Of a stretch of DNA of 7,608 nucleotides, positions 1 to 6,671 are shown one piece after another (position 1 is the first letter of the stretch; every line of letters starts with the position of its first letter). The translations under genes and the position numbers were made by a program. Source of the DNA: CAYJAD01 sp964371505 (GTDB taxonomy: Bacteria; Desulfobacterota; Desulfovibrionia; Desulfovibrionales; Desulfovibrionaceae). The DNA is taken from contig CAYJNG010000112.1 in NCBI GenBank assembly GCA_964371505.1, forward strand, positions 1 through 7,608, read 5' to 3'. The notes below the pieces were generated by a model. It was given only the letters and a program-made list of their open reading frames with translations, was not told the DNA's origin and ran no database searches.

Positions 1-71
1 TTTTTTTTCCTAAAAAAAGTTCCCCTCCCCACAAAAATAAAACTAAAAAACAAAAATATTACGGAATCAGA

Positions 72-1001
72 ATGAAAGTAGCTATTACCACCACAACCTT
101 TGCCTCCTACGACATGGCCCCCTTGCTGTACCTTTTTGAAAGGGGCATACATTGCATACAGAATGCTCGCGGCCGAACCCTTACAGGCGAAGAAGTGATT
201 TCCCTTGCTAAAGAGTGTGACGGCATCATTGCCGGTACAGAACCTCTTACTGCGGCGGTGATGACTTTTTGCCCGCAACTTAAGGCCATAGCACGAGTGG
301 GCGTGGGGCTGGATTCGGTGGATGTGCCCTTTGCTACACAAAAGGGTATAGCTGTAAGCACCACTTCGGCTGACTTTTTGGGCCGCGCGGTGGCTGAGCA
401 CACATTGGGGGTTGCTTTACATATGCTGCGCCATGTGGGCCAGCACCATAGAGAAATGGGCGAGGGGCTGTGGCAAAAGCATATGGGAACATTTTTACGC
501 GGTAAAAAACTGGGCATTATTGGCTTTGGGCGTATGGGGCGTGCTGTGGCGGCGCTTTTTGCTGTGCTTGGTTGTGATGTGGCCTATGCCGACCCTCATG
601 TAAGCGCTGAAGAGGGGGGCCGTTATGCGAAGATGGAACAAGAGGCATTGCTGGCTTGGGCCGATGTGGTGACCTTGCATTGCAGCGTTGAGGCGGGGCA
701 AGAGGGCGTAACACCGCTGATGGGTGAGGCGGAATTTGCCACCATGCGGCAAGGTACGTGGTTTATAAATACGGCGCGTGGTTGCTTGGTAGATGAAGCT
801 GCCTTGTGCGCAGCCTTGGAGAGCAAGCATTTAAGCGGCGCGGCTTTGGATGTTTTTGGGGCGGAGCCTTATGCAGGGCCCTTGCTGCAAGTGCCGCAAG
901 CCCTTTTAACACCGCATGTGGCTTCCTATGCGCGGGAGGCCCGCGTTCACATGGAAATGGAAGCGGCGCAAAATATGTGTAAAGCTTTGGGCGTTGAGTA
1001 A
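72..1001 (+). CDS. D-isomer-specific 2-hydroxyacid dehydrogenase (phosphoglycerate dehydrogenase-like)
   Basis: Cytoplasmic NAD-dependent oxidoreductase that interconverts a D-2-hydroxyacid and its 2-keto acid; the substrate cannot be read from sequence. The 309 residues show the family layout: an N-terminal substrate-binding half with the RVGVGLDSVD segment (75-84), then a Rossmann domain with GFGRMG (151-156). Asp174 ends the second beta strand, which favours NAD over NADP. The catalytic triad is present: Arg236 in NTARG, Glu265 in AEP and His282 in TPHVAS. It is the short form, without the C-terminal ACT or intervening domain of classical SerA, so a dedicated serine-biosynthesis role is possible but not shown; glyoxylate/hydroxypyruvate or another hydroxyacid reductase fits equally well. 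The start is the first ATG after an A/T-rich leader, with only a weak Shine-Dalgarno (GGA at 63-65). It is monocistronic on its right side: a strong terminator follows, and the next gene converges on it. Confidence 0.93.
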   Translation: MKVAITTTTFASYDMAPLLYLFERGIHCIQNARGRTLTGEEVISLAKECDGIIAGTEPLTAAVMTFCPQLKAIARVGVGLDSVDVPFATQKGIAVSTTSADFLGRAVAEHTLGVALHMLRHVGQHHREMGEGLWQKHMGTFLRGKKLGIIGFGRMGRAVAALFAVLGCDVAYADPHVSAEEGGRYAKMEQEALLAWADVVTLHCSVEAGQEGVTPLMGEAEFATMRQGTWFINTARGCLVDEAALCAALESKHLSGAALDVFGAEPYAGPLLQVPQALLTPHVASYAREARVHMEMEAAQNMCKALGVE

Positions 1002-1025
1002 AGCTACTGTAGGCAAATTCGCTAT

Positions 1026-1069
1026 AAGCTGTTGCAAAGCGTTAAGAAGGCTTTGCAACAGCTTTTTTT
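1026..1069 (+). terminator. Rho-independent terminator after the dehydrogenase gene
   Basis: A perfect 15-bp inverted repeat (1026-1040 with 1050-1064, core GTTGCAAAGC / GCTTTGCAAC) encloses a 9-nt loop and runs into a seven-T tract (1063-1069). It lies 24 bp after the dehydrogenase stop codon. On the minus strand the same stem lies 17 bp beyond the stop of the convergent Sel1 gene. There it is followed only by a short TTAT rather than a T tract, so it should work mainly for plus-strand transcripts and at best weakly for the other. Confidence 0.93.
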
Positions 1070-1085
1070 GTATGGGCTAAGGGCT

Positions 1086-2810
1086 TTATGGTTGCGGGCT
1101 TTGGCGCGTGCTATAATATACGCTAGGAATTAAATACATAAGGCCCACTTCTTTTTTATCTGCCATATACTTGGTGGCCACGATGACATGGCCTAAATTC
1201 CACATATAGCCATGACCGGCTTCGCTGGCTGTGGGTTTATCATAGCGCTGCTCAACCATTTTTTGCACAGCATTGGCTGTTTTGTCTGAAGGCGCGGCGT
1301 AGTCAATTTTTAAAAATCCGATTTTTTGATGTGCTAAGGGGTTTTGCTTACTGTCTTCAGCAGACTGGGGGGCACTGCCATAGCAAACGGACATCTCATG
1401 CGCGCCGGGCACCACACCTTTGAGGTCGTAAATATCGCAAATAAAGGTTGTGTCTTCACGTAAGGGCTTTACTTGAGAAACGGAAAGGGCAGAGCGCATG
1501 GTGGCGCGGCTAATGCCTTGCTCTGTGGCAAGGTCAATGCCAAAAAGCGTTATTTTGGGAAAACCTTTTTCGCCATAAGCTTCTTGGCTCATGTCAAAAA
1601 GTTCTTTTTGCGCTTCTTTACTACCGTCCATGGTAGCTCCATAAAGGAGCAAGGCTGCACGCTGCTCATTTTTGGGTACGCCTTTTCCCATGCGGTAGAG
1701 GGAGCCTAAGCGGGCAAGAGCAGAGACGTTTTGCCCTGCCGCCGCAAGGCTGTACCATGCGGCAGCTTCAGCGTCGTTTTGTAAAACGCCTTTGCCATTT
1801 TCATATAAAAAGCCCAGAAGGTATTGCGCTTCATGTTGGCTTTTTTCTGCAGCCCTTCGTAGCCATGTGGCGGCAGTGTCAAAGTGCTGCGCGCCGCCGC
1901 GGCCCAGTACCAGTAATCGCCCGAGATGATACATGCCGTTAACATCGCCAAGGTCTGCAGCTTTGCGAAACCATGTCATGGCCTTTTTGGTATCTATGGG
2001 CACACCTTCACCGCGATCATGTATAAGGCCCAATGCCGTCATGGAGGGGGTGTGGCCTTCCTTGGCTAGGCCGTCCCAAAGCACAAGTGCGTCTTCGTAT
2101 TTTTGTTGCCCATAGGCTAGGGCGGCGTCTTTATATTGTTGCTCCTTGCGTGCCACTTCGCGCGCCAAGGCTTCTTCTTGCTGTTTTTTGGCTTCTTCAG
2201 CTTTTCTTAACGCTTCTTGGCGTTGCTGTTCGGCTATTTGCTCAGCGGTGGGCTGGGCCGGTGCATCGGGAAGGCCTTGCGGCTTTACGACGGATGCAGG
2301 TAAGGGCGAAGGCGGTAAAAGCCGTTCCTGAACATGCGGCGAAATAGCGTCAGCGGGAAAGGGGGCTACCTTGGCGCGTACTGCTGGGCCAAGGGTGGTG
2401 GAGGTGGAGTGGGTGGCGCCGGTGTGCGGCGTGCCCAAGGTGGTTTGGCTTCCAAAGGCTGGGGCACTGCCTTGATTGGGTGAAGAAAGTGGTGCTGCCC
2501 CTTCTTGCGGGAACTGTATGGGATTTGCTTGCTGCATGCCTGAAGCGCCAGAAGAGCCTGAAGAACCTGAAGATGCAGGGACGCCAGTGGAAGCAGAAGC
2601 GCCGGAAATGGGGGCCACGCCTTGCGCAGGTGGCGGCCCAAGCACCGTGGAGGTATCGCCTTGGCTTATGCCTGAAGGCGCCACAGGGGCAGGGGCGCTG
2701 TAAATATCCATACCTTGACTTGGCGAAGCTGCAGGCTGTGCGGCGTGAGCTGTATATGCAGTGGTGGCAAAGCAAGAAATGGTAAGAAGCACAAAACAAA
2801 TTTTTTTCAT
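1086..2810 (-). CDS. Exported Sel1-repeat (TPR-like) protein with low-complexity linker
   Basis: 574-residue secreted or periplasmic protein of unknown specific role; Sel1 repeats usually act as protein-binding scaffolds. Residues 1-23 form a Sec signal peptide (MKKICF, hydrophobic core, likely cleavage after AHA at 21-23). Residues ~24-190 are a disordered linker rich in Pro, Ala, Ser and Gly, including an SGSSGSSG run near 81-88. Residues ~188-228 are a Gln/Glu/Lys/Ala-rich, probably coiled-coil helix. At least four Sel1 repeats follow at about 254-288, 290-324, 326-361 and 362-398, each with the ALGxxxxxGxGVxxDxxxAxxWxxxAAxxG pattern, preceded by a degenerate TPR-like helix pair (226-252). 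Residues ~420-567 form a separate domain starting FGIDLATEQG, with two cysteines (458 and 476) that could form a periplasmic disulfide; I cannot name it. The start is supported by AGAGGA (2815-2820) four bases upstream and by the signal peptide beginning right there. Divergent from rimO. Confidence 0.9.
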   Translation of the reverse strand: MKKICFVLLTISCFATTAYTAHAAQPAASPSQGMDIYSAPAPVAPSGISQGDTSTVLGPPPAQGVAPISGASASTGVPASSGSSGSSGASGMQQANPIQFPQEGAAPLSSPNQGSAPAFGSQTTLGTPHTGATHSTSTTLGPAVRAKVAPFPADAISPHVQERLLPPSPLPASVVKPQGLPDAPAQPTAEQIAEQQRQEALRKAEEAKKQQEEALAREVARKEQQYKDAALAYGQQKYEDALVLWDGLAKEGHTPSMTALGLIHDRGEGVPIDTKKAMTWFRKAADLGDVNGMYHLGRLLVLGRGGAQHFDTAATWLRRAAEKSQHEAQYLLGFLYENGKGVLQNDAEAAAWYSLAAAGQNVSALARLGSLYRMGKGVPKNEQRAALLLYGATMDGSKEAQKELFDMSQEAYGEKGFPKITLFGIDLATEQGISRATMRSALSVSQVKPLREDTTFICDIYDLKGVVPGAHEMSVCYGSAPQSAEDSKQNPLAHQKIGFLKIDYAAPSDKTANAVQKMVEQRYDKPTASEAGHGYMWNLGHVIVATKYMADKKEVGLMYLIPSVYYSTRQSPQP

Positions 2811-2873
2811 GGAATCCTCTAAAGTGACGCGAGGGACGCAGGGCCGACGCGGTATTAATATGGTATACGCAGC

Positions 2874-2902
2874 AGTATAGCTTTATTTGTAATAACTTGC
2901 AA
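2874..2902 (-). promoter_or_regulatory. Sigma-70-like promoter of the Sel1-repeat gene
   Basis: Read on the minus strand, TTGCAA (2902-2897) is followed after exactly 17 nt by TATACT (2879-2874). This predicts a transcript start near 2867 and a leader of about 57 nt before the ATG at 2810. A short inverted repeat, TATAC (2864-2868) and GTATA (2875-2879), overlaps the -10 box and the start region and could be an operator half-site pair, but it is too short to claim. Confidence 0.6.
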
Positions 2903-2926
2903 AATGAATAGTGATGATTAACTCAT

Positions 2927-3010
2927 AAAGGAGGTGGCCTTTTTTTGGTGTATATCATGGTACATATACATGCCTTTTGGAAATATAACTTGAAATACCT
3001 CCTAGTATAG
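2927..3010 (+). other. Orphan consensus Shine-Dalgarno with a possible 17-22 codon leader ORF
   Basis: AAAGGAGGT (2927-2935) is a near-perfect ribosome-binding site, but it sits about 100 bp before the rimO start. Nine bases downstream, TTG (2945) opens a 21-codon frame ending at TAG 3008-3010; an in-frame GTG is at 2948 and an in-frame ATG at 2957 (peptide MVHIHAFWKYNLKYLLV). The ATG itself is too far from the Shine-Dalgarno (about 21 nt), so initiation would need TTG or GTG. ACCTCCT (2997-3003) is exactly complementary to AGGAGGT (2929-2935) and could sequester it. An alternative reading is a weak hairpin AAAGG/CCTTT followed by T residues (2927-2946). No coding evidence beyond the frame itself. 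Confidence 0.25.
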
Positions 3011-3037
3011 GCTAGTAGGCCACTACGAGATACGTAT

Positions 3038-4354
3038 ATGAAAAAAATTTCTGTTTATACCATTAGCTTGGGATGCCCTAAAAACCGTGTGGACACGGAG
3101 CATCTACTGGGCTCTTTGTCTATTCCTTTGCAGGCCACCGAACACATGGGCCGCGCACATATGATATTTATTAACACTTGTGGTTTTATTCTTTCTGCTA
3201 CAGAAGAATCTATACGCACCATAATGCAAGTTATTAATCATATATCGACCCTAAAAAAACGTCCTCTATTGGTGGTGGCCGGCTGTATGGTAAGCCGCTA
3301 TGGCATGGAAGCCTTGGCAGAAGATTTACCAGAAGTGGATGTATGGCTTACCAATGCTAACCTTGCCTCTTGGCCCCACGATGTGGCTCAGGCCTTAGGT
3401 CTTGGGCAAGAGAGCGTACAAGAAGGGCGCTTGCTTTCTACGCCAAAATCTTACGCATGGCTTAAGGTAAGTGATGGCTGTCGTCATGCTTGCTCATTTT
3501 GCACCATTCCTTCCATACGTGGTAAGCACCGCTCTGTACCTGCCAAGAGCTTGGTGGACGAAGCGCAGCTTTTACTCGACCAAGGCGTGAAAGAATTGGT
3601 CTTGGTGGCGCAAGATGTGAGCTCGTGGGGGGAAGATCTTTGCAAAAACGGTACGCAAAATTTACGCACTTTATTAGAGCAGCTCTTGCCTTTGCAAGGT
3701 TTGGAGTGGCTGCGCCTTATGTATTTGTACCCTTCCGGCCTTACGGACAATACCTTAGCCTTTATTAAAGAAGCTTCTGATAAAGGGCCTTTACTACCGT
3801 ATTTTGACATACCCATGCAACATGCCCACGAAGATATTTTACAACGTATGGGACGCCCCTTTGCTAAAGACCCGCGCAGAGTAGTGGATAAGGTTCGCTC
3901 TTACGTACCGCATGCCGCCTTACGCACGTCCTTTATTGTGGGCTTCCCCGGTGAAGAAGATGCGCACTTTGCCTCGTTGCGTAGCTTTATACAAGAAACA
4001 CGCCTGCACCATGTGGGAGTTTTTGCTTTTGAACCAGAAGAAGGCACTAAGGCTGCCCTTATGCCGCACCAAGTGGATGATGCTGTAAAACAAGAGCGCC
4101 GCAATGAACTTATGGAAATACAAGCTGAAATTTCTGAAGAAATCATGGAGCAAGAAGTGGCTAAAGACCATAAAGTACTTGTGGACAGCGTACATGAAGA
4201 ATGGCCCGGTTTGCACGTGGGTCGGGTATGGTTCCAAGCGCCGGAAGTGGATGGCATAACCTATGTGAGCGGCCCTGGTGTGGAAGTAGGCGCCATGGTA
4301 CGCGGGCAAATAGTTGAAAATACAGTGTATGATTTGACAGCCTTGGCAGATTAA
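3038..4354 (+). CDS. rimO: Ribosomal protein S12 methylthiotransferase RimO
   Basis: Cytoplasmic radical-SAM enzyme with two iron-sulfur clusters that adds a methylthio group to the beta-carbon of the conserved aspartate of ribosomal protein S12 (Asp88 in E. coli numbering). At 438 residues it is family-length. The N-terminal UPF0004 domain shows the RimO signature SLGCPKNRVDTE (10-21), with cluster ligands Cys13, Cys48 (NTCGF) and Cys83 (AGCM). The radical-SAM motif CRHACSFC gives Cys148, Cys152 and Cys155. PYFDIPMQHA (254-263) is typical of RimO rather than MiaB, and the last ~65 residues form the TRAM domain. The ATG start puts MKKISVYTISLGCPKN at the expected N-terminus; its Shine-Dalgarno is weak (GAGA, 3027-3030). 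I found no clear promoter within the 227-bp divergent spacer. The acyl-CoA ligase starts 44 bp downstream with no terminator between, so the two are probably co-transcribed. Confidence 0.96.
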   Translation: MKKISVYTISLGCPKNRVDTEHLLGSLSIPLQATEHMGRAHMIFINTCGFILSATEESIRTIMQVINHISTLKKRPLLVVAGCMVSRYGMEALAEDLPEVDVWLTNANLASWPHDVAQALGLGQESVQEGRLLSTPKSYAWLKVSDGCRHACSFCTIPSIRGKHRSVPAKSLVDEAQLLLDQGVKELVLVAQDVSSWGEDLCKNGTQNLRTLLEQLLPLQGLEWLRLMYLYPSGLTDNTLAFIKEASDKGPLLPYFDIPMQHAHEDILQRMGRPFAKDPRRVVDKVRSYVPHAALRTSFIVGFPGEEDAHFASLRSFIQETRLHHVGVFAFEPEEGTKAALMPHQVDDAVKQERRNELMEIQAEISEEIMEQEVAKDHKVLVDSVHEEWPGLHVGRVWFQAPEVDGITYVSGPGVEVGAMVRGQIVENTVYDLTALAD

Positions 4355-4398
4355 AACGCTATCTTAGAGTAAACATTTTTAGAGTCTACGGAGCATAT

Positions 4399-6531
4399 AT
4401 GTCTTTTGATAGAGAAAGCATGGCTGCAAATCCTTTGTACGAAGAAGGAAAAAGTTTTTGGTGGCGCCACTTTGAAGGCAAGGCAGAGCCAATCATTGCT
4501 TTTGAAGATATCAGTGTATTGAGCTATCTTGACCGCGCAGCTGCGCAGCATCCGCGTAAGAAAGCCATAATATTTCAAAATTATACTTTAAATTATGCAC
4601 AATTAAAAGATAAAGCTGAAGCTTTTGCCGCGGCTTTGCGCCTGCGTGGTGTGCAAAATGGGGATAGGGTAGCCATCATGCTGCCGAACATTCCGCAAAC
4701 CATGATTGCCGTATGGGGCGTGCTCAAAGCCGGCGCCGTGGCTGTGATGACCAACCCCTTATATATGGAAAAGGAGCTCACGCACCATTTTCATGATTCG
4801 GACGCGAAAATTCTCATTACCATGGATTTACTTTGGCCTAAGGTGGCTTCGCTTTATGATAAACTAGGGCTGCGTTTAAGCATTGTAACGCGTATAGCCG
4901 ATGGTTTGGCTTTTCCGCTTAATTATTTGCAACCATGGAAGGCTAAAAGAGAAGGCGCTTTGCCAGAGGTCCCCTTTGATGGCAAAGAAATTGTGTCTTG
5001 GCGTGATTTTGTGCAAACCAAGGAGCGCTACGCCGCTACCATAGAAGAGCCCAACACAACGCCGGCCTTTTTGCAATATACCGGCGGTACCACCGGTGTT
5101 TCTAAGGCGGCTGTGCTTAGCCATGGCAATATGACATCACAGTTGCAGCTATTGGGCTACATGATAGATGCCCCCAAGGATGTAAATTATTCCTTTTTAT
5201 CTATACTTCCTTTTTTTCATATTTTTGGCTTGGCAGGCAATATACTTTTGCCGGCCTTTTATGCGGCGTCCTCCATACCTGTACCACGCTATACCCCAGC
5301 TGATTTATTGCGCACCATAGATAAGTATAAGCCTAACTTCTTTATTGGGGTGCCTTCGGTGTATATGTCACTGATGCAGCAAAAAGATTTACCTAAGCAT
5401 GATTTATCGTGTATTGAACTTTGCATTTCCGGCTCGGCGCCTTTTCCCAAGGAGGCATTGGAGCGCTTTCAAAAGCTTACAGGTGCGCGCTTAACGGAAG
5501 GTTTTGGCCTTACGGAAGCTTCTCCTTGTATTACAGCTAACCCCTTATATGGATTGCAAAAAACAGGATCTGTGGGGGTTATGCTTCCAGGCACTGAGGT
5601 GCGTATTGTGGATAGGGAAGATGGCATTACCGTGCTTGCTCCTTATGAATTTGGCGAAATTATTGCCCGTGGGCCACAAATAATGCAGGGCTATTGGAAT
5701 AAGCCTGAAGAAACAGCACTTACTTTGCGCGATGGTTGGCTATATACGGGAGATATTGGCTATTACGATGAAGATGGATACTTTTTTATAGCTGATAGAA
5801 AGAAAGATATGGTGCTTGTGGGTGGGTATAATGTGTACCCGCGTGAAGTGGACGAAGTTTTATACGAACATCCTGATGTGGCGGAAGCTGTGGTTATTGG
5901 TATTCCGCATCGCACACGCGGGGAAGTGTTAAAAGCTTTTGTGGTGCCGCGCAGCGGTGCAACGCTAACAGCAGCGGACATAACGGCCCATTGCCGTGCT
6001 AAGCTTGCCAACTATAAAATACCTAAGCATATAGAGTTTTGCGAAGAATTACCCAAAACCTATGTGGGTAAGGTTTTACGCCGTGTTTTACGCGATATGG
6101 AAATGGATAAGATGAAAGCCTCCGGCGAGCTTGCGGCCATCAACGCCCCCATGGAAGACTTTGTGGATGAAGCCTTAGAAAAACAGCATCATACCCAAAA
6201 GGATATGGCCGCGCAGATGCGTTTGCAAGCTGAGGAAATGATGGCTGAAGCTAAGAAAAAGGCCGAAGAAATGATGGCTGAGGCTAAGAAAAAAGCTGAA
6301 GAAATGATGCATGAAGCCAAGAAAAAGGCAGAAATGCTTTTGGAGCAAGCCAAGGCCGCCAAAGAAAAGTTGAGCGAGAGGGCAGAGACTGAGCTGAAAG
6401 GGCAAGCCCCAAAAGCCAGCGAGCCTGAAGAAACTCATAAGCCCGAAGAAGCCCATGAGCCCGAAGAAAATCGCCTACCCGAAGAAAGTGCACAAAAGGT
6501 AGAAAATAAAAAGAAAGAAGAGAAAGAATAG
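4399..6531 (+). CDS. Long-chain fatty acid-CoA ligase (FadD-like) with a repeat-rich C-terminal tail
   Basis: ATP-dependent acyl-adenylate-forming enzyme that activates a fatty acid through acyl-AMP to acyl-CoA, probably at the inner face of the membrane. The catalytic part spans residues 1 to ~575 and is complete. It has the P-loop YTGGTTGVSK (227-236), the EGFGLTEASP motif (367-376), and the hinge and ATP-ribose segment YTGDIGYYDEDGY through ADRKKDM (449-471). It also has GGYNVYPREVDE (475-486) and the C-terminal catalytic lysine Lys558 in PKTYVGKVLRR, where family members usually have T before the G. FadD proteins normally stop around here. This one continues for ~135 residues with 11-residue Lys/Glu/Met repeats (611-654), then Pro-Glu-Glu hexapeptides (675-698) and a Lys/Glu end. 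The start has a good ACGGAG Shine-Dalgarno (4388-4393, five bases before ATG). It is probably in one transcript with rimO and is ended by the hairpin at 6627-6663. Acyl-chain preference, and whether CoA is the true acceptor, cannot be read from sequence. Confidence 0.92.
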   Translation: MSFDRESMAANPLYEEGKSFWWRHFEGKAEPIIAFEDISVLSYLDRAAAQHPRKKAIIFQNYTLNYAQLKDKAEAFAAALRLRGVQNGDRVAIMLPNIPQTMIAVWGVLKAGAVAVMTNPLYMEKELTHHFHDSDAKILITMDLLWPKVASLYDKLGLRLSIVTRIADGLAFPLNYLQPWKAKREGALPEVPFDGKEIVSWRDFVQTKERYAATIEEPNTTPAFLQYTGGTTGVSKAAVLSHGNMTSQLQLLGYMIDAPKDVNYSFLSILPFFHIFGLAGNILLPAFYAASSIPVPRYTPADLLRTIDKYKPNFFIGVPSVYMSLMQQKDLPKHDLSCIELCISGSAPFPKEALERFQKLTGARLTEGFGLTEASPCITANPLYGLQKTGSVGVMLPGTEVRIVDREDGITVLAPYEFGEIIARGPQIMQGYWNKPEETALTLRDGWLYTGDIGYYDEDGYFFIADRKKDMVLVGGYNVYPREVDEVLYEHPDVAEAVVIGIPHRTRGEVLKAFVVPRSGATLTAADITAHCRAKLANYKIPKHIEFCEELPKTYVGKVLRRVLRDMEMDKMKASGELAAINAPMEDFVDEALEKQHHTQKDMAAQMRLQAEEMMAEAKKKAEEMMAEAKKKAEEMMHEAKKKAEMLLEQAKAAKEKLSERAETELKGQAPKASEPEETHKPEEAHEPEENRLPEESAQKVENKKKEEKE
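6229..6360 (+). repeat. Four 33-bp tandem repeats encoding 11-residue helical units
   Basis: Within the acyl-CoA ligase gene, residues 611-654 are four consecutive 11-mers: AEEMMAEAKKK, the same again, AEEMMHEAKKK, and the diverged AEMLLEQAKAA. The three first units differ at DNA level mostly at synonymous third positions (GCT/GCC, GAG/GAA, AAG/AAA), so the protein pattern appears to be under selection rather than a fresh duplication. The spacing (Met/Met/Ala on one face, Lys and Glu elsewhere) is a hendecad pattern, compatible with a long amphipathic helix or a right-handed coiled coil. Confidence 0.85.
6421..6492 (+). repeat. Four 18-bp degenerate repeats encoding Pro-Glu-Glu hexapeptides
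   Basis: Residues 675-698 of the acyl-CoA ligase read EPEETH, KPEEAH, EPEENR, LPEESA, that is x-P-E-E-x-x four times in register. The segment is acidic, proline-rich and almost surely extended or disordered. It follows directly after the helical 11-mer repeats and precedes a Lys/Glu C-terminus. Confidence 0.8.
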
Positions 6532-6562
6532 GTAAAGACGGTTTTATAGGGTATAAAATACG

Positions 6563-6591
6563 GCAAAATTCTCTTTCGACTGCCATATAAT
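6563..6591 (+). promoter_or_regulatory. Candidate promoter with perfect TATAAT upstream of rpsA
   Basis: A perfect -10 hexamer TATAAT lies at 6586-6591, about 150 bp before the rpsA start. The region 17 nt upstream (GCAAAA around 6563-6568) is a poor -35, and the TG in front is not at the exact extended -10 position. If it is used, transcription would begin near 6598 and run first into the terminator hairpin at 6627-6663. A second -10-like TATAAA is at 6552-6557, without a -35. Confidence 0.4.
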
Positions 6592-6626
6592 AGTATTTTT
6601 ACTATGGACTATTTCAGTCAAGTTAG

Positions 6627-6663
6627 AAAGCGTTATCTTCCTAGCGGAAGGTGACGCTTTTTT
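6627..6663 (+). terminator. Strong intrinsic terminator between the acyl-CoA ligase gene and rpsA
   Basis: AAAGCGTTATCTTCC (6627-6641) pairs with GGAAGGTGACGCTTT (6646-6660) over 15 bp, including two G-U pairs, closing a TAGC tetraloop. It runs into six T residues (6658-6663), followed by an A. It lies 95 bp after the acyl-CoA ligase stop, so it ends the rimO-ligase transcript. Because a TATAAT lies between the stop codon and the hairpin, it may instead or also act as an attenuator of rpsA or as the end of a short RNA. Confidence 0.88.
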
Positions 6664-6671
6664 ACTTGTGC

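Noticed and set aside
1..71. A/T-rich leader starting with eight T residues; possible tail of an upstream terminator or promoter of the first gene.
   Set aside because: The stem that would precede the T run is outside the window, and no -35/-10 pair with sensible spacing is visible before the ATG at 72.
2033..2799. Several open frames of 60-150 codons on both strands inside the Sel1 gene, including plus-strand frames at 2033-2347 and 2480-2785.
   Set aside because: They are out-of-frame shadows of a GC-rich, repetitive coding region with a clear signal peptide and Sel1 repeats; they have no ribosome sites or recognisable domains.
2897..2926. TTGCAA (2897-2902) is palindromic, so it could also be a plus-strand -35 for rimO.
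   Set aside because: Seventeen nt downstream is AACTCA, and CATAAA at 2924 would need a 21-nt spacer; neither is a credible -10. It is used only for the minus-strand promoter call.
3038..4354. Assignment of this gene as the tRNA methylthiotransferase MiaB instead of RimO.
   Set aside because: SLGCPKNRVDTE and PYFDIPMQHA are RimO-type signatures; MiaB would carry a different N-terminal signature (TxGCQMNxxDS) and usually PLHLPVQSGS in place of the latter.
6229..6360. The 33-bp tandem repeats as a possible CRISPR-like or mobile repeat array.
   Set aside because: The units are directly adjacent without spacers, stay in the reading frame, and vary mainly at synonymous positions; they are a protein repeat.
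6175..6586. Minus-strand open frames of ~93-100 codons opposite the acyl-CoA ligase repeat tail, rich in Phe, Leu and Ser.
   Set aside because: They are the complement of the Lys/Glu-rich repeats (GAA and AAG read as TTC and CTT); the hydrophobic look is an artefact of that composition.
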